Positions 34,353 to 42,525 of a DNA stretch of 64,000 nt are shown here, piece by piece. The notes under the pieces were generated by a model, which worked only from the letters and a program-made list of their open reading frames with translations, had not been told where the DNA came from and ran no database searches. Location: positions 496,001-560,000 of the forward strand of contig NZ_CP135529.1 of NCBI RefSeq assembly GCF_032401055.1, in the 5' to 3' direction. The DNA comes from Tardiphaga sp. 709 (GTDB lineage Bacteria; Pseudomonadota; Alphaproteobacteria; Rhizobiales; Xanthobacteraceae). Within the stretch, counting starts at the first letter, position 1. Every line of letters begins with the position of its first letter. A program made the position numbers and the translations under genes.

Positions 34353-35342
34353 TCAGAGAACTGGGCTCCACGGCGCCGGCACGACGCGGTAGCCGTTGCC
34401 ATCCTTCTCGACGAAACCGTTGGCCGGGAACGGATAGTGGAAGCCTTGCACCCGCATCCTGTCGGCGACCAACATGTCATAGACCTTGCGGCGGGTGGCT
34501 TCGGCCTGCACCGGATCCTGGTCGAAATTCACGTGCCAGCCGGGATTGGCTGCGAATAGCGCCGGAAGGTTGGTGACGTCCGACTGGATGAAGACCTTGT
34601 CCGATCCGGACGACAGCACATAGGACGTATGACCCGGCGTGTGCCCGATCGAGGCGACAGCCAGCAGCCCCGGCGCGACGTCCTTGCCCCATTCATAGGG
34701 CGTAACCTTCTTCTTCAACCCGGCCTCGAACACCCGCCGATTGTTCTTGAACAGACCGGTCATGCGATCGCCGGTGGCACGGCTCATCTCGCCGTCGTCC
34801 ATCCAGAACTTCCACTCCGCTGCCGGCACCAGCACTTCGGCATTGGGAAACGCCAGCACGCCGTCCGCCGTCAGCAGGCCGTTCACATGATCGCCATGGA
34901 AGTGCGAGATCACGACCATGTCGATCATCTTTGGATCGATCCCTGCCGCCGTCATGTTGGTAATGAACTGACCGACATTGCCCTTGCTACTGGCATAGGC
35001 GCCCGGCCCGTTGCCCGTGTCGATCACCACCAGCTTGCCGCCGGTGTTGATCACCAGTGGCGCATAGAAGTTGGTGATCTGATCTTTCAGCAGAAATGCC
35101 CCGGCGAGCGCGTCATTGATATCATCGCGTTTGGCGTTGGAAATATAGGTATCGGCCAGCGGAAACGTCGCCGCACCATCGGAGATGGCGTTCACCTGGA
35201 TATCGCCGACCTTGTAGCGATAGAAACTCGGCGCCTGCTTATCGGCCGGCGGTGCGGATGCCTTTGCCGGGGCCGATGAAAGCAGTGGCGTCGCTGCGAG
35301 CGCGGCGGCGCCCGCCAGTGCGTGTCGTCTTGACAAATCCAT
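34353..35342 (-). CDS. Tat-exported metallo-beta-lactamase-fold hydrolase (copy 1)
   Basis: 329 aa from ATG 35342, preceded by GGGGAGAAG. A Tat-type leader (DLSRRHALAGAAALAATP) is followed by the metal motif VISHFHGDH and a later GHTPGHTSYVLSSG. It is close to the quorum-quenching/AHL lactonase-like and methyl-parathion hydrolase-like group. A nearly identical paralogue lies just upstream. Substrate is unknown. Confidence 0.88.
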   Translation of the reverse strand: MDLSRRHALAGAAALAATPLLSSAPAKASAPPADKQAPSFYRYKVGDIQVNAISDGAATFPLADTYISNAKRDDINDALAGAFLLKDQITNFYAPLVINTGGKLVVIDTGNGPGAYASSKGNVGQFITNMTAAGIDPKMIDMVVISHFHGDHVNGLLTADGVLAFPNAEVLVPAAEWKFWMDDGEMSRATGDRMTGLFKNNRRVFEAGLKKKVTPYEWGKDVAPGLLAVASIGHTPGHTSYVLSSGSDKVFIQSDVTNLPALFAANPGWHVNFDQDPVQAEATRRKVYDMLVADRMRVQGFHYPFPANGFVEKDGNGYRVVPAPWSPVL

Positions 35343-35486
35343 AAGTCTTCTCCCCTCGCTTTGCATGGTCGCTGTTAGCGCGACTCCGGCGCAGAGACTG
35401 GCACGACGCACCGACGGAGGCGACGGGTCTTTACGAGGCCAGCCGGCCTGCACCGCAGCGCAGGCCGGGAAATTGCCAGGCTTCGT

Positions 35487-36476
35487 TTAGATCACCGGGC
35501 TCCATGGGGCCGGCACCAGCCGATAACCGTTGCCGTCCTTCTCGACAAAGCCATTGGCCGGGAACGGATAGTGGAAGCCCTGCACCCGCATCTTCTCGGC
35601 CACCAGCATGTCATAGACCTTGCGGCGCGTTGTTTCCGCCTGTGCCGGATCCTGGTCGAACATCAGATGCCAGCCGGGATTGGTGACGAACAGCGACGGA
35701 TGGTTGGTGACGTCGGACTGAATGAACAGCTTGTCGCTGCCGGACGACAGCACGAACGACGTATGGCCCGGCGTATGGCCTACCGACTCCACGGCGAGCA
35801 GGCCCGGCGCGACGTCCTTGCCCCACTCATAGGGCGTAACCTTCTTCTTCAGCCCATCGTTGAAGAGCTTGCGGTTGCTGGCGAACAGACCCTTCATGCG
35901 GTCATTGGCGGCCTTGGCCATCTCGCCGTCGTCGTTCCAGTACTTCCACTCGGCGGCCGGGACGAGGACTTCGGCATTCGGAAAAGCCGGCGTGCCATCG
36001 GCGGCCAGAAGCCCGTTCACGTGATCGCCGTGGAAATGCGAGATGATGACCATATCGACGTTCTTGGCGTCGATGCCGGCGGCGGCCATGTTGTTGGCGA
36101 ACTGGCCGACATTGCCCTTGGTCGCCGCGAGGGCTCCGGGGCCGTTGCCCGTATCGATCACCACCAGCTTGCCGCCAGTGTTGATGACCAGCGGCGCAAA
36201 GTGAATGGTCATCTTGTCCTTCGGCAGGAAGGCCTTGTCGAGCGCGGCGTTGACCTCATCCTTCTTGGCGTTGAGCACGAAAGTGTCAGCCAGCGGAAAG
36301 GTGTTGGCGCCGTCGGAAATCGCGTTCACCTGCGCATCCCCGACCTTGTAGCGATAGAAACTCGGCGCCTGCTTGTCGGCCGGCGGAGCGGAGGCTTTGG
36401 CGGAGCCTGCGGTGAGCAATGGAGATGCGGCGAGCGCGGCGGCTCCGGCAAGGGCGTGACGACGTGACAAGTCCAT
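35487..36476 (-). CDS. Tat-exported metallo-beta-lactamase-fold hydrolase (copy 2)
   Basis: 329 aa, the same length as copy 1, with the leader DLSRRHALAGAAALAASP and the metal motif IISHFHGDH. Most positions are identical to the neighbour, including YEWGKDVAPGLLAV and GFHYPFPANGFVEKDG. Differences cluster in AISDG-adjacent and helical surface segments. This is a tandem duplication; the 144-base gap suggests that the copies may have separate promoters. Confidence 0.88.
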   Translation of the reverse strand: MDLSRRHALAGAAALAASPLLTAGSAKASAPPADKQAPSFYRYKVGDAQVNAISDGANTFPLADTFVLNAKKDEVNAALDKAFLPKDKMTIHFAPLVINTGGKLVVIDTGNGPGALAATKGNVGQFANNMAAAGIDAKNVDMVIISHFHGDHVNGLLAADGTPAFPNAEVLVPAAEWKYWNDDGEMAKAANDRMKGLFASNRKLFNDGLKKKVTPYEWGKDVAPGLLAVESVGHTPGHTSFVLSSGSDKLFIQSDVTNHPSLFVTNPGWHLMFDQDPAQAETTRRKVYDMLVAEKMRVQGFHYPFPANGFVEKDGNGYRLVPAPWSPVI

Positions 36477-36624
36477 GATGTTCTCCGGGGTGAAGCAGTG
36501 ACAGGCGGGGGCTGGCGGAATTATTTACCAGCGTTCGATGACTTCTGCGAGATGTCGCGGCATTCAGACACCGCGACATGTCAGCCCGTTCAACACCCGG
36601 ACACGGCGGTTATTCCTCGCCGGA

Positions 36625-37155
36625 CTACTTCAGTTTCCAGAGCCATTCCACGGTCATCGACAGGCCGTCGCCGAACAGCAGCAGGACGCCCGCCCAGATA
36701 AAGGCCGAGGTGAAGTTGGCGACCTGAAAGCGCCAATAGGGCATTTCGAAAATGCCGGCGGCCAGCGGCACCGAGGCCCGCAATGGGCCGAAGAAGCGGC
36801 CGATATAAATGCTGGGCACGCCCCATTTTTTGACGAAGGCTTCGCCGCGCGGAAGCAGGTCGGGAAATTTGGACAGCGGCCAGATCTGGGCGACCTGGTC
36901 CTTGTATCTGAAGCCGAACCAATAGGAGAGCCAGTCGCCGAGCGCCGCGCCGAGAGCACCGGCAATCAATACCGGCCAGAAGCTGATGCCGCTCGCGCCG
37001 ACCAGTGCGCCGATGGCCACCAGCGCGCCCCAGGCCGGCAGCAGCAGGGAGATGAAAGCGAGCGATTCCCCAAAGGCCAGCAGCAGAACGATCGGCGCCG
37101 CCCAGACCTGGTTCTGGCGCACGAATTCGATCAGCCCGTGCATCCAGCCTTCCAT
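36625..37155 (-). CDS. DedA-family inner-membrane protein
   Basis: 176 aa with four to five membrane segments. DedA features: FGESLAFISLLLPAWGAL, ALGDWLSYWFGFRYKDQ, and the conserved GRFFGPLRASVPLAAG arginine motif. It may act as a lipid-carrier flippase or proton-linked transporter by family. The 15.8-kb satellite inserted 91 bases upstream of its start, so its promoter region may now be altered. Confidence 0.87.
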   Translation of the reverse strand: MEGWMHGLIEFVRQNQVWAAPIVLLLAFGESLAFISLLLPAWGALVAIGALVGASGISFWPVLIAGALGAALGDWLSYWFGFRYKDQVAQIWPLSKFPDLLPRGEAFVKKWGVPSIYIGRFFGPLRASVPLAAGIFEMPYWRFQVANFTSAFIWAGVLLLFGDGLSMTVEWLWKLK

Positions 37156-37246
37156 ATGGAGAGTATCCCTTTACGGCTCTGGCCCGGCCGGATTGGCCGC
37201 GAACCGCTTTAACCTTCAAACGCCCGCGACAGGTAATCCGGCGGCA

Positions 37247-37266
37247 CCGATCACATCAAGTCACAA
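37247..37266. repeat. Left attachment site of the 15.8-kb element
   Basis: CCGATCACATCAAGTCACAA is identical to 53076-53095 over 20 bases and differs immediately on both sides. A 10-bp inverted repeat (ACCTTCAAAC at 37212-37221 and GTTTGAAGGT at 37274-37283) brackets it and could bind recombination factors. The insertion target is intergenic, with no tRNA in view. The rest of 37156-37520 holds no gene. Confidence 0.85.
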
Positions 37267-37520
37267 GCGCGAAGTTTGAAGGTCGCCAATTTCAACTATT
37301 TGTCAGATACTTACGTGAGCTTTTTGTCATATGATCACAATTTATTTCATGGTGCACACAGCATGCGCCCTTTCGCGTGAATCTGGCCGGAATGCACATA
37401 GCACAGGCAGACTGGCCAGTCGTTCACGGGTTGGCGAGATCGAGCGGCGGGCTGGCCTTGTTACACGCTCAGCGAGCGCTATATGGCAAATACTAATAAA
37501 ACTAGTGAGGACGCAGACCA

Positions 37521-37790
37521 ATGAATGCACAGATCAACGAAGAAGAATGGTCACCGGCTACCGTTAAAGCCGTCCGTGAAAAACTCGGTAAAACAGAAGC
37601 CGAAATGGCTGAGAAGGCTGGTTTGACGCTGGAAACTTACAAGAATTATGAAGCCGGAAAGATCATCGATCTCGACACTGACGTGAAGATCAATCAGGCG
37701 CTGCGGGCATTCGGCGGTAAGCATCCCGCCTCAGAGGGCGGACTCCTCGGCAACAAGGATGTGCTTGGAACCAAGGACGTCCTGAAGTAA
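37521..37790 (+). CDS. XRE-family helix-turn-helix protein
   Basis: 89 aa. An HTH reads KTEAEMAEKAGLTLETYKNYE, followed by a dimerisation-like helix and a tail with a repeated KDVL motif (GNKDVLGTKDVLK). GAGGA precedes the start. It is the leftmost gene of the element and faces inward; it may be the satellite repressor or a Cro-like factor. Upstream (37267-37520) lie TTGTCATATGATCACAA-like dyad symmetry (37326-37342) and one copy of GTGCACAC (37352-37359). Confidence 0.72.
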   Translation: MNAQINEEEWSPATVKAVREKLGKTEAEMAEKAGLTLETYKNYEAGKIIDLDTDVKINQALRAFGGKHPASEGGLLGNKDVLGTKDVLK

Positions 37791-37806
37791 CTCGCTCACA
37801 AGACAA

Positions 37807-37837
37807 ACCCGCCGGGTGGACTAGGTCCGGCGGGTCT
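37807..37837. terminator. Terminator after the HTH gene
   Basis: Arms ACCCGCCGG (37807-37815) and CCGGCGGGT (37827-37835) followed by CTTC, 17 bases past the stop. It separates the HTH gene from the convergent small genes on the minus strand. Confidence 0.72.
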
Positions 37838-37890
37838 TCAGTCGCGGTGCGAGTTCGAAGGCCGCTTGAATTCAGCCTCCGCTCCAATGC

Positions 37891-37977
37891 TTAAAGAAGC
37901 GTTCGGGTCGCCCTCTCCGCCAGCCCGATGCTCACGCGCAATACCAGCCGGGCGCAGTACAGACGGATCAGGCGCAT
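37891..37977 (-). CDS. Very short peptide, last of a coupled series
   Basis: 28 codons (begins MRLIRLYCARLVLRV, ends RTLL). Its ATG lies within the stop region of the 36-codon gene upstream, in the ATG-in-stop arrangement seen through this series. The hydrophobic/basic composition would fit a membrane-active peptide. It is too short to be sure of. Confidence 0.3.
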   Translation of the reverse strand: MRLIRLYCARLVLRVSIGLAERATRTLL

Positions 37978-38078
37978 TGCTTCGCCTCCACCTGCTTACG
38001 CAGATACTCCAGTGCGGCCTGACGGGTCGCGGGATCGGCTGCGGCCCATTCCCTGAGGATCTGTTCGATCAGGCGCAT
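37968..38078 (-). CDS. 36-aa hypothetical protein
   Basis: Begins MRLIEQILREWAAADP and ends KQVEAKQCA; a charged amphipathic helix. It overlaps the upstream 98-codon gene by 10 bases. No family is recognised; the tight overlap with both neighbours supports translation. Confidence 0.45.
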   Translation of the reverse strand: MRLIEQILREWAAADPATRQAALEYLRKQVEAKQCA

Positions 38079-38365
38079 ATCGACCTCCAGGCAATGACGC
38101 GACGGAAGCCGTCTAGGACAGCGTCCCGGTACTTCCACCACCCCTCGTCCCGGATCCATGCTTCTTCCGGCAGGCCCGCGAGGTAGTCGAGGCGCTGACG
38201 CTCCTCTTCCACTGTTGCCGGCGCCGCCATGATGATGGTCCGCAGGGTCATGATGCCCGGGTGCTGCCGATGCGCCGCGATCGCGCAAGGCAGGTCCACA
38301 TTGACCGGAATGAAGCCGGCTGAGCAGGCGGTGTGGATCTCTGTCACGGTGCTGGCGGTGATCAT
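38069..38365 (-). CDS. Phage/plasmid-type hypothetical protein
   Basis: 98 aa, start overlapping the previous stop as ATGA. It contains EERQRLDYLAGLPEEAWIRDEGWWKYRDAVLDGF-like helical text, a composition often seen in small mobile-element proteins of Rhizobiales. No motif or membrane segment. Function unknown. Confidence 0.6.
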   Translation of the reverse strand: MITASTVTEIHTACSAGFIPVNVDLPCAIAAHRQHPGIMTLRTIIMAAPATVEEERQRLDYLAGLPEEAWIRDEGWWKYRDAVLDGFRRVIAWRSICA

Positions 38366-38808
38366 CACTGCACCTCCCCGTTCGAGGCGTAGTGCCCGCC
38401 GTACTGCTCGGCCATCCCGTCCAGATCGCCGCAGCCGCTGTGCTCGCTCTCCTCTGCCGGGTCGCTGTCTTCTGCGTCGCAGTCGTCGAGCTCGCCATCC
38501 ATCTGGTTGGCCGCCCAGCGAGAGCTGCTCCATGCCCGATCCTGATTGATGATCCGATCCGCGGCGCCCAGGGTCGGCTCCATGTCGGCCTCTTCCTGCC
38601 GACTGTCGTCCTCGTTCACTTCCAGCTCGTGCTGGGCGTACTGGTCCGTCTGATCGAGAAACTGAATTAGCCGGTCGATCTGGTCGATGGCCTCGCGCCG
38701 GAGTCTGGAGAGTCGCTGGAGCGCTTTGAGGCGTCTCCGCTCCTGGGTAGCCAGATTGCGGGCGCGCGAATCCTGGGGCGTCCCAGGCGCTGCTACGTGC
38801 ATGTTCAT
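38365..38808 (-). CDS. Conserved acidic phage/plasmid-type protein
   Basis: 147 aa. The N-terminal half is a basic helix-rich segment (RRRLKALQRLSRLRREAIDQI then DRLIQFLDQTD). The C-terminal half is very acidic and contains MEPTLGAADR. This layout and the short 'EPTLG' motif recur in small proteins of rhizobial phages and plasmids. It is the first gene of a minus-strand series that reads out towards attL. Function unknown. Confidence 0.65.
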   Translation of the reverse strand: MNMHVAAPGTPQDSRARNLATQERRRLKALQRLSRLRREAIDQIDRLIQFLDQTDQYAQHELEVNEDDSRQEEADMEPTLGAADRIINQDRAWSSSRWAANQMDGELDDCDAEDSDPAEESEHSGCGDLDGMAEQYGGHYASNGEVQ

Positions 38809-39156
38809 GGTGGGTGGTCTTTCGAGCTTGGCTTCTCACAGCCGTTACCGGCGTCGGGCCGGCAGCCGGGGGGTGAGAACTTGCTCGAAGACAAGTCGGC
38901 GCGCTTTTAAGCCTTGCGGCTCTGGACATGGCGCACCGCCCCCGGCATAAAGCCAGAGTTGGAGCGCCGCCAAGCGCTACCTAGCGCCTGAGGATGCCCG
39001 CCAAGGCCTCCTGTGCGCATTCGGACAAAGCCCCGCCAAGGGCCGTCCTATTCGAGTCCGGGTTCTCACACCCACGGACATGCTGCTCCTGATTTGCTTA
39101 AAAATCTATCCCCATCGGGGAAGCAAAAGGTAATCATGTTGCGCGGAACACGCACG

Positions 39157-39220
39157 GATGATCGCAATTAAGCTGATGATCAATGTTCACGTGACAATCG
39201 GCATACAAATTGCGATCATC
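39157..39220. promoter_or_regulatory. Inverted repeat with central palindrome upstream of the Fic module
   Basis: Perfect 13-bp arms GATGATCGCAATT (39157-39169) and AATTGCGATCATC (39208-39220). The 38-base interval holds the perfect palindrome TCACGTGA (39187-39194). It lies 69 bases before the small antitoxin-like gene, a usual place for toxin-antitoxin autoregulation. The rest of the 480-base gap 38809-39288 shows no gene; it must contain promoters for both directions. Confidence 0.65.
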
Positions 39221-39288
39221 AATTTCGACAGCATGCCAACGCATCGTCGAAAACGCCAAACCATTGAACCGGCATTCGAAAGCAAGAC

Positions 39289-39480
39289 ATGACCAGTCTC
39301 AAGACGAAAGAATCAACGCTTCAGGCGTTGGATCGCGCTTCTCGTCATCCGCCATCCGCAAACCAGATCCGGAAGCAGCGAGTGTCATTTATCATGGGCA
39401 GTCTCGACAAGGAGAGTGCTGTGACACGTGCCAAAGTTGAGAAGTCGTTGGCGGAGCAAGAAGGCACAAAGGCCGACTAA
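39289..39480 (+). CDS. Small Fic-associated protein, putative antitoxin
   Basis: 63 aa. A central RVSFIMGSLDKES segment precedes a helix TRAKVEKSLAEQEG. Small proteins with this RVSF-x-x-GS pattern accompany Fic genes in Rhizobiales. The stop overlaps the Fic start by one base. The canonical antitoxin motif S/T-x3-E-G/N is not exact here (SLAEQEG), so the antitoxin role is inferred mainly from context. Confidence 0.65.
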   Translation: MTSLKTKESTLQALDRASRHPPSANQIRKQRVSFIMGSLDKESAVTRAKVEKSLAEQEGTKAD

Positions 39481-40166
39481 TGATAGTTTTTGAGCTGACC
39501 GGCAAAGAAGATCACCCGGTCTATCAAGAACTTCAAATCTCAAATGCGAATCGACAGTACGATTTCTTGAGAGCGATTGTGTCGGCGTCCCTTGGTATGG
39601 GGCGCCCTTTTCTTTCTCAGCACGTCATCAAAGCGTTCAATTTTCAAGCTATCACCTGCCTTCATACCAATCCTGGAGAGTATCGACCCTGCCCGGTCCA
39701 CGTCGGCGATCATCGGCCGCCCGATCACTATCGGGTACCCGCCTTGATGGACGACTTCGTGAACATGGTGAACCGGAATTGGGACACCACTGACTCCGTT
39801 TTTCTCGCGACATACGTACTTTGGCGCCTCAACAACATTCACCCGTTCATCAATGGCAACGGTCGCACCGCGCGGGCCGCATGCTACTTCGTCCTATGCC
39901 TGAAATCTGGTGCTCTCCTACCTGGCGAGACCATTCTGCCCGAACTCATTAAACTGAACAGGCAGGAGCACGTCGTTGCGTTACAGCATGCACACGTTAC
40001 GGCAGCTCAAACCGGAGAGCCTGACCTGGGTCCACTGCACGCTATCGTCACCCGGTTGGTAGACGAGCAACTGGCTAGCGCTGACATATTTCCAGCCGCT
40101 GAAACGGCATCTGACATTGCCGATGTCGTTGCCGATATTGCCGACGCGACAACCCCACAGCAGTGA
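39480..40166 (+). CDS. Fic-domain protein (AMP-transferase-type toxin)
   Basis: 228 aa. The complete Fic motif HPFINGNGRTAR has the catalytic His at residue 121; the flap region is near YRVPALMDDF. Fic enzymes usually transfer AMP to target hydroxyls, often disabling gyrase, topoisomerase IV or elongation factors. The gene is coupled to a 63-aa partner upstream. The C-terminal tail after about residue 200 is low complexity (SDIADVVADIADA). As cargo on a satellite, it may serve for stability or phage interference. Confidence 0.9.
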   Translation: MIVFELTGKEDHPVYQELQISNANRQYDFLRAIVSASLGMGRPFLSQHVIKAFNFQAITCLHTNPGEYRPCPVHVGDHRPPDHYRVPALMDDFVNMVNRNWDTTDSVFLATYVLWRLNNIHPFINGNGRTARAACYFVLCLKSGALLPGETILPELIKLNRQEHVVALQHAHVTAAQTGEPDLGPLHAIVTRLVDEQLASADIFPAAETASDIADVVADIADATTPQQ

Positions 40167-40227
40167 AGCGCCTATTGCGCCCGATTCCAACATGAATCAT
40201 GATCTCGCTCAACCTGAGGGGGCGAAC

Positions 40228-40422
40228 ATGTCTTTCGAGTTCTGGGGCGGAATGATTGCTGGCGCCGGCTGTGTGGTAGTCGGCCTTGGCTACGACAGCG
40301 GTTCGGCATACGTCGTGGCATTGGGGGCGGCACTGCTGGTAGTTCCCTATTTTTTGCTCGTTGCTGGCGGTGAACAACCGTCCGATGAAGTGATCCCCTC
40401 AGAAGCGACTGCCTGTCGATAG
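40228..40422 (+). CDS. Small membrane protein
   Basis: 64 aa from ATG 40228 with GAGGGGG upstream; an earlier in-frame ATG is at 40192. Two hydrophobic segments (MIAGAGCVVVGLGY and YVVALGAALLVVPYFLLV) are joined by a short loop. It follows the Fic gene by 60 bases. Possibly holin-like in form, but short and without a basic tail; function unknown. Confidence 0.5.
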   Translation: MSFEFWGGMIAGAGCVVVGLGYDSGSAYVVALGAALLVVPYFLLVAGGEQPSDEVIPSEATACR

Positions 40423-40506
40423 CGGGCATACCGGGGAAAATCCGGTCCGATCCGTTGAAAAACTCTCGCCCGTCCAACTAGCTTCGCGCCTCCTCGGAGG
40501 TGCGCC

Positions 40507-41475
40507 ATGTCGGATCTCGCGTGTTGCTCCCTTTGCCCCCACGCCCGTGATTGCACGAACGTAGGTAGTTGCCTCAACGAAAGAGCAGCGCCTTTTCTCG
40601 CTCGCGGTGCGTTTTCACCTTGGATGCTACCCCAACAAGCGCGAGACGTTGAGGCGGCTCTTCGCCGTGGTTCATCACTGTGCCGAATTACAGGCGGCGG
40701 TAGACTTGGCCCTGCAGTTGCTACGCCAACGAAATTTAAGAAGCACAGTGCGGCTTACCCCATTTGGGGCCAAGAGATGGGCGCTTTAGCAAAACAGAAT
40801 GCAAAAGCGAATGATGTCCTGAAGGGACAAACTAAACGCCTTGGAAGTCACTGCCAACGCGGCCACGCTATGACTGGCGACAATGTCGGATTTCGCACCT
40901 CGCGACGCATTTTCTGCAAAGCATGCACCAGCGCTCGCGCCAAAGCCGGTGGCATCATAAGCCCCCAAATTATCAAGCAAGTAACGAAGCTGCTCAAAGA
41001 ACGAGTACCTATCCGGCGCTTCACACAGGGCGTGAGCGAAGGCTATTTAGTGAGCTTTGCCACTTTCAAACGGTACCGCCGAGAGAACCCGACGTTCGAT
41101 CAGTTCGTGATCGAACACACCAAGGACAATAACTCACGAGCTCAGTTGCAGCGGTATCGACATCGCGCTTTCATGCAGGCGGCGCCCGCAGTTCAAAGTC
41201 GTTACTTGCGGGAGGTCTACGATCTGATTCCGCGGTACCTGCCGGACGATGCTCGTGATGACATTGTCAGCAATATCTTCCGAGCTCTCGTCGAACAATC
41301 TCTGCGGCACGACCAGGTAAAATCGCGCGTCGCTTGGTTTGTCAGCGAACAAAACAGGATGTTTCCCCCTAAGCATCGCAAATTTGGCGATGCACAGCTC
41401 GTCTCGCTCGACGAAGTACTTTTTGACGATGGGACTCGCACCAGAGGCGATACAGTATCCGAAGGGCTGTGGTGA
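40507..41475 (+). CDS. Zinc-ribbon protein with sigma-factor-like C-terminus, putative phage regulator
   Basis: 322 aa, start preceded by GGAGG. N-terminal Cys cluster (CCSLCPHARDCTNVGSC), central zinc-binding pattern (CQRGHAMTGDN then CKAC), and a helical C-terminus. That C-terminus (LPDDARDDIVSNIFRALVE, then a segment reading SLDEVLFDDGTRTRGDTVSEG) resembles the region-2 helix plus 'SLD...DDG...D' linker of sigma-70 family proteins. It may bind DNA as a late-gene activator or nuclease. The resemblance is by eye only. Confidence 0.6.
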   Translation: MSDLACCSLCPHARDCTNVGSCLNERAAPFLARGAFSPWMLPQQARDVEAALRRGSSLCRITGGGRLGPAVATPTKFKKHSAAYPIWGQEMGALAKQNAKANDVLKGQTKRLGSHCQRGHAMTGDNVGFRTSRRIFCKACTSARAKAGGIISPQIIKQVTKLLKERVPIRRFTQGVSEGYLVSFATFKRYRRENPTFDQFVIEHTKDNNSRAQLQRYRHRAFMQAAPAVQSRYLREVYDLIPRYLPDDARDDIVSNIFRALVEQSLRHDQVKSRVAWFVSEQNRMFPPKHRKFGDAQLVSLDEVLFDDGTRTRGDTVSEGLW

Positions 41476-41497
41476 TGCGCCTGAGCGTCGGACGACC

Positions 41498-41818
41498 TCA
41501 ATCCTTCGGCGGCTCCCGGAATCCGACGCAAAGACTATGAGGCTTCGCGTGGAAATACTGCGCATCACCCGTGATCGCGCCGGCCATTTCGTCGATTGCC
41601 TTTTGCAACGCACGAGCAGCAACACAGTGCGGGTTGTCATAGATCGCACCATATGTGTGCGGTCGAAGCTGGCGCATCAACTCGAGCATTATGACGTGGT
41701 GCGGATGTGGCTTGGCCGCCTCTTCCTCCCTGCGTCGCCGACGCTCATCCCTTGACCACTGCGAAATCATTTCGTCTCTCAATAATTCTATGGTCGCCAC
41801 AAATGCGCGTGCACCCAT
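41498..41818 (-). CDS. Hypothetical protein of the satellite
   Basis: 106 aa. Arg/Glu-rich helix (SRDERRRRREEEAAKPHPHH) followed by HPHHVIMLELMRQLRPHTYG and a soluble tail. Its start overlaps the upstream gene by 31 bases. It is the last gene of the long minus-strand series. No family recognised. Confidence 0.5.
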   Translation of the reverse strand: MGARAFVATIELLRDEMISQWSRDERRRRREEEAAKPHPHHVIMLELMRQLRPHTYGAIYDNPHCVAARALQKAIDEMAGAITGDAQYFHAKPHSLCVGFREPPKD

Positions 41819-42027
41819 CTCCCATCGAACGCGTTACGCAGCGCTTCCGCGTCTCCATGGTAGGTGAAGCAGAAAACAGCCCACCGTCTCTCCTCGTGCA
41901 CCACGCTTGGGCCACGCACGCGCAGCGACAGCAGCTTCCGCGAACAGAAGCTCGTCGCCTTAACGCAGGTCTCTTCATCGTCAGGAATAGCGATTTGAAA
42001 CGGCCAATTGCCGTAGGTCTCGGCCAT
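41788..42027 (-). CDS. Hypothetical protein of the satellite
   Basis: 79 aa from ATG 42027 (another ATG two codons earlier). Opens AETYGNWPFQIAIPDDEE and ends WVHAHLWRP. Small, soluble, with beta-rich text. Function unknown; supported by tight overlap with the downstream gene. Confidence 0.5.
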   Translation of the reverse strand: MAETYGNWPFQIAIPDDEETCVKATSFCSRKLLSLRVRGPSVVHEERRWAVFCFTYHGDAEALRNAFDGRWVHAHLWRP

Positions 42028-42102
42028 GGCCAAGATAAGAACATTTAGAGAACATCGTCAAGTCTCGGCCGGCGAGTTCCAAAGTTCTCTGAACCTAAAA
42101 AC

Positions 42103-42525
42103 TCAGCGCCTCTTTGCCGGCCTGGCACCCGAGAGCATCAGGGTCCCCGCCTCTGCAATTGCCGTCATGGGAGACGCATCTCCCTTTATCTTCTCCCAGG
42201 CACTTGTACGTTTACGATGCGCCCAATAGGCCGAGACGGCATAACCGATGGCAAAAACGATAAACACTGGCGCGACGTAGTAGGTTGCTAACTGCCCTGC
42301 TGCGGTCATCTCATTTGCGAAGACCGCATTTGTCCAGATACTCGTCGCCAAGCCCAACAACAATGTTGCCACCGAAAGCCGGGTCGTCACTTGGCCACTC
42401 AGTGAAGAGATTTGATCCATCTCCGGCTCGCTGATCGGATACGTCGTCATCGTGCGCGCCATATACCGGGGCTGCATCGTCGCACCTGACGGAAAGTCAC
42501 CAGTGATCTCCGGCCTATCTGCCAT
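42103..42525 (-). CDS. Small two-helix membrane protein
   Basis: 140 aa from ATG 42525. Two membrane segments (LSVATLLLGLATSIWTNAVF and YYVAPVFIVFAIGYAVSAYW) with polar ends. It overlaps the upstream zinc-ribbon gene by 11 bases, so they are coupled. No holin or exclusion family is recognised, though membrane proteins of this size in satellites can block superinfection. Confidence 0.6.
   Translation of the reverse strand: MADRPEITGDFPSGATMQPRYMARTMTTYPISEPEMDQISSLSGQVTTRLSVATLLLGLATSIWTNAVFANEMTAAGQLATYYVAPVFIVFAIGYAVSAYWAHRKRTSAWEKIKGDASPMTAIAEAGTLMLSGARPAKRR

Noticed and set aside
38069-38929. Longer 286-codon reading of the 98-codon satellite gene
   Set aside because: The N-terminal 190 codons are Arg/Pro/Gly-rich and overlap the well-supported 147-codon gene; the internal ATGA link at 38365 marks the true start.
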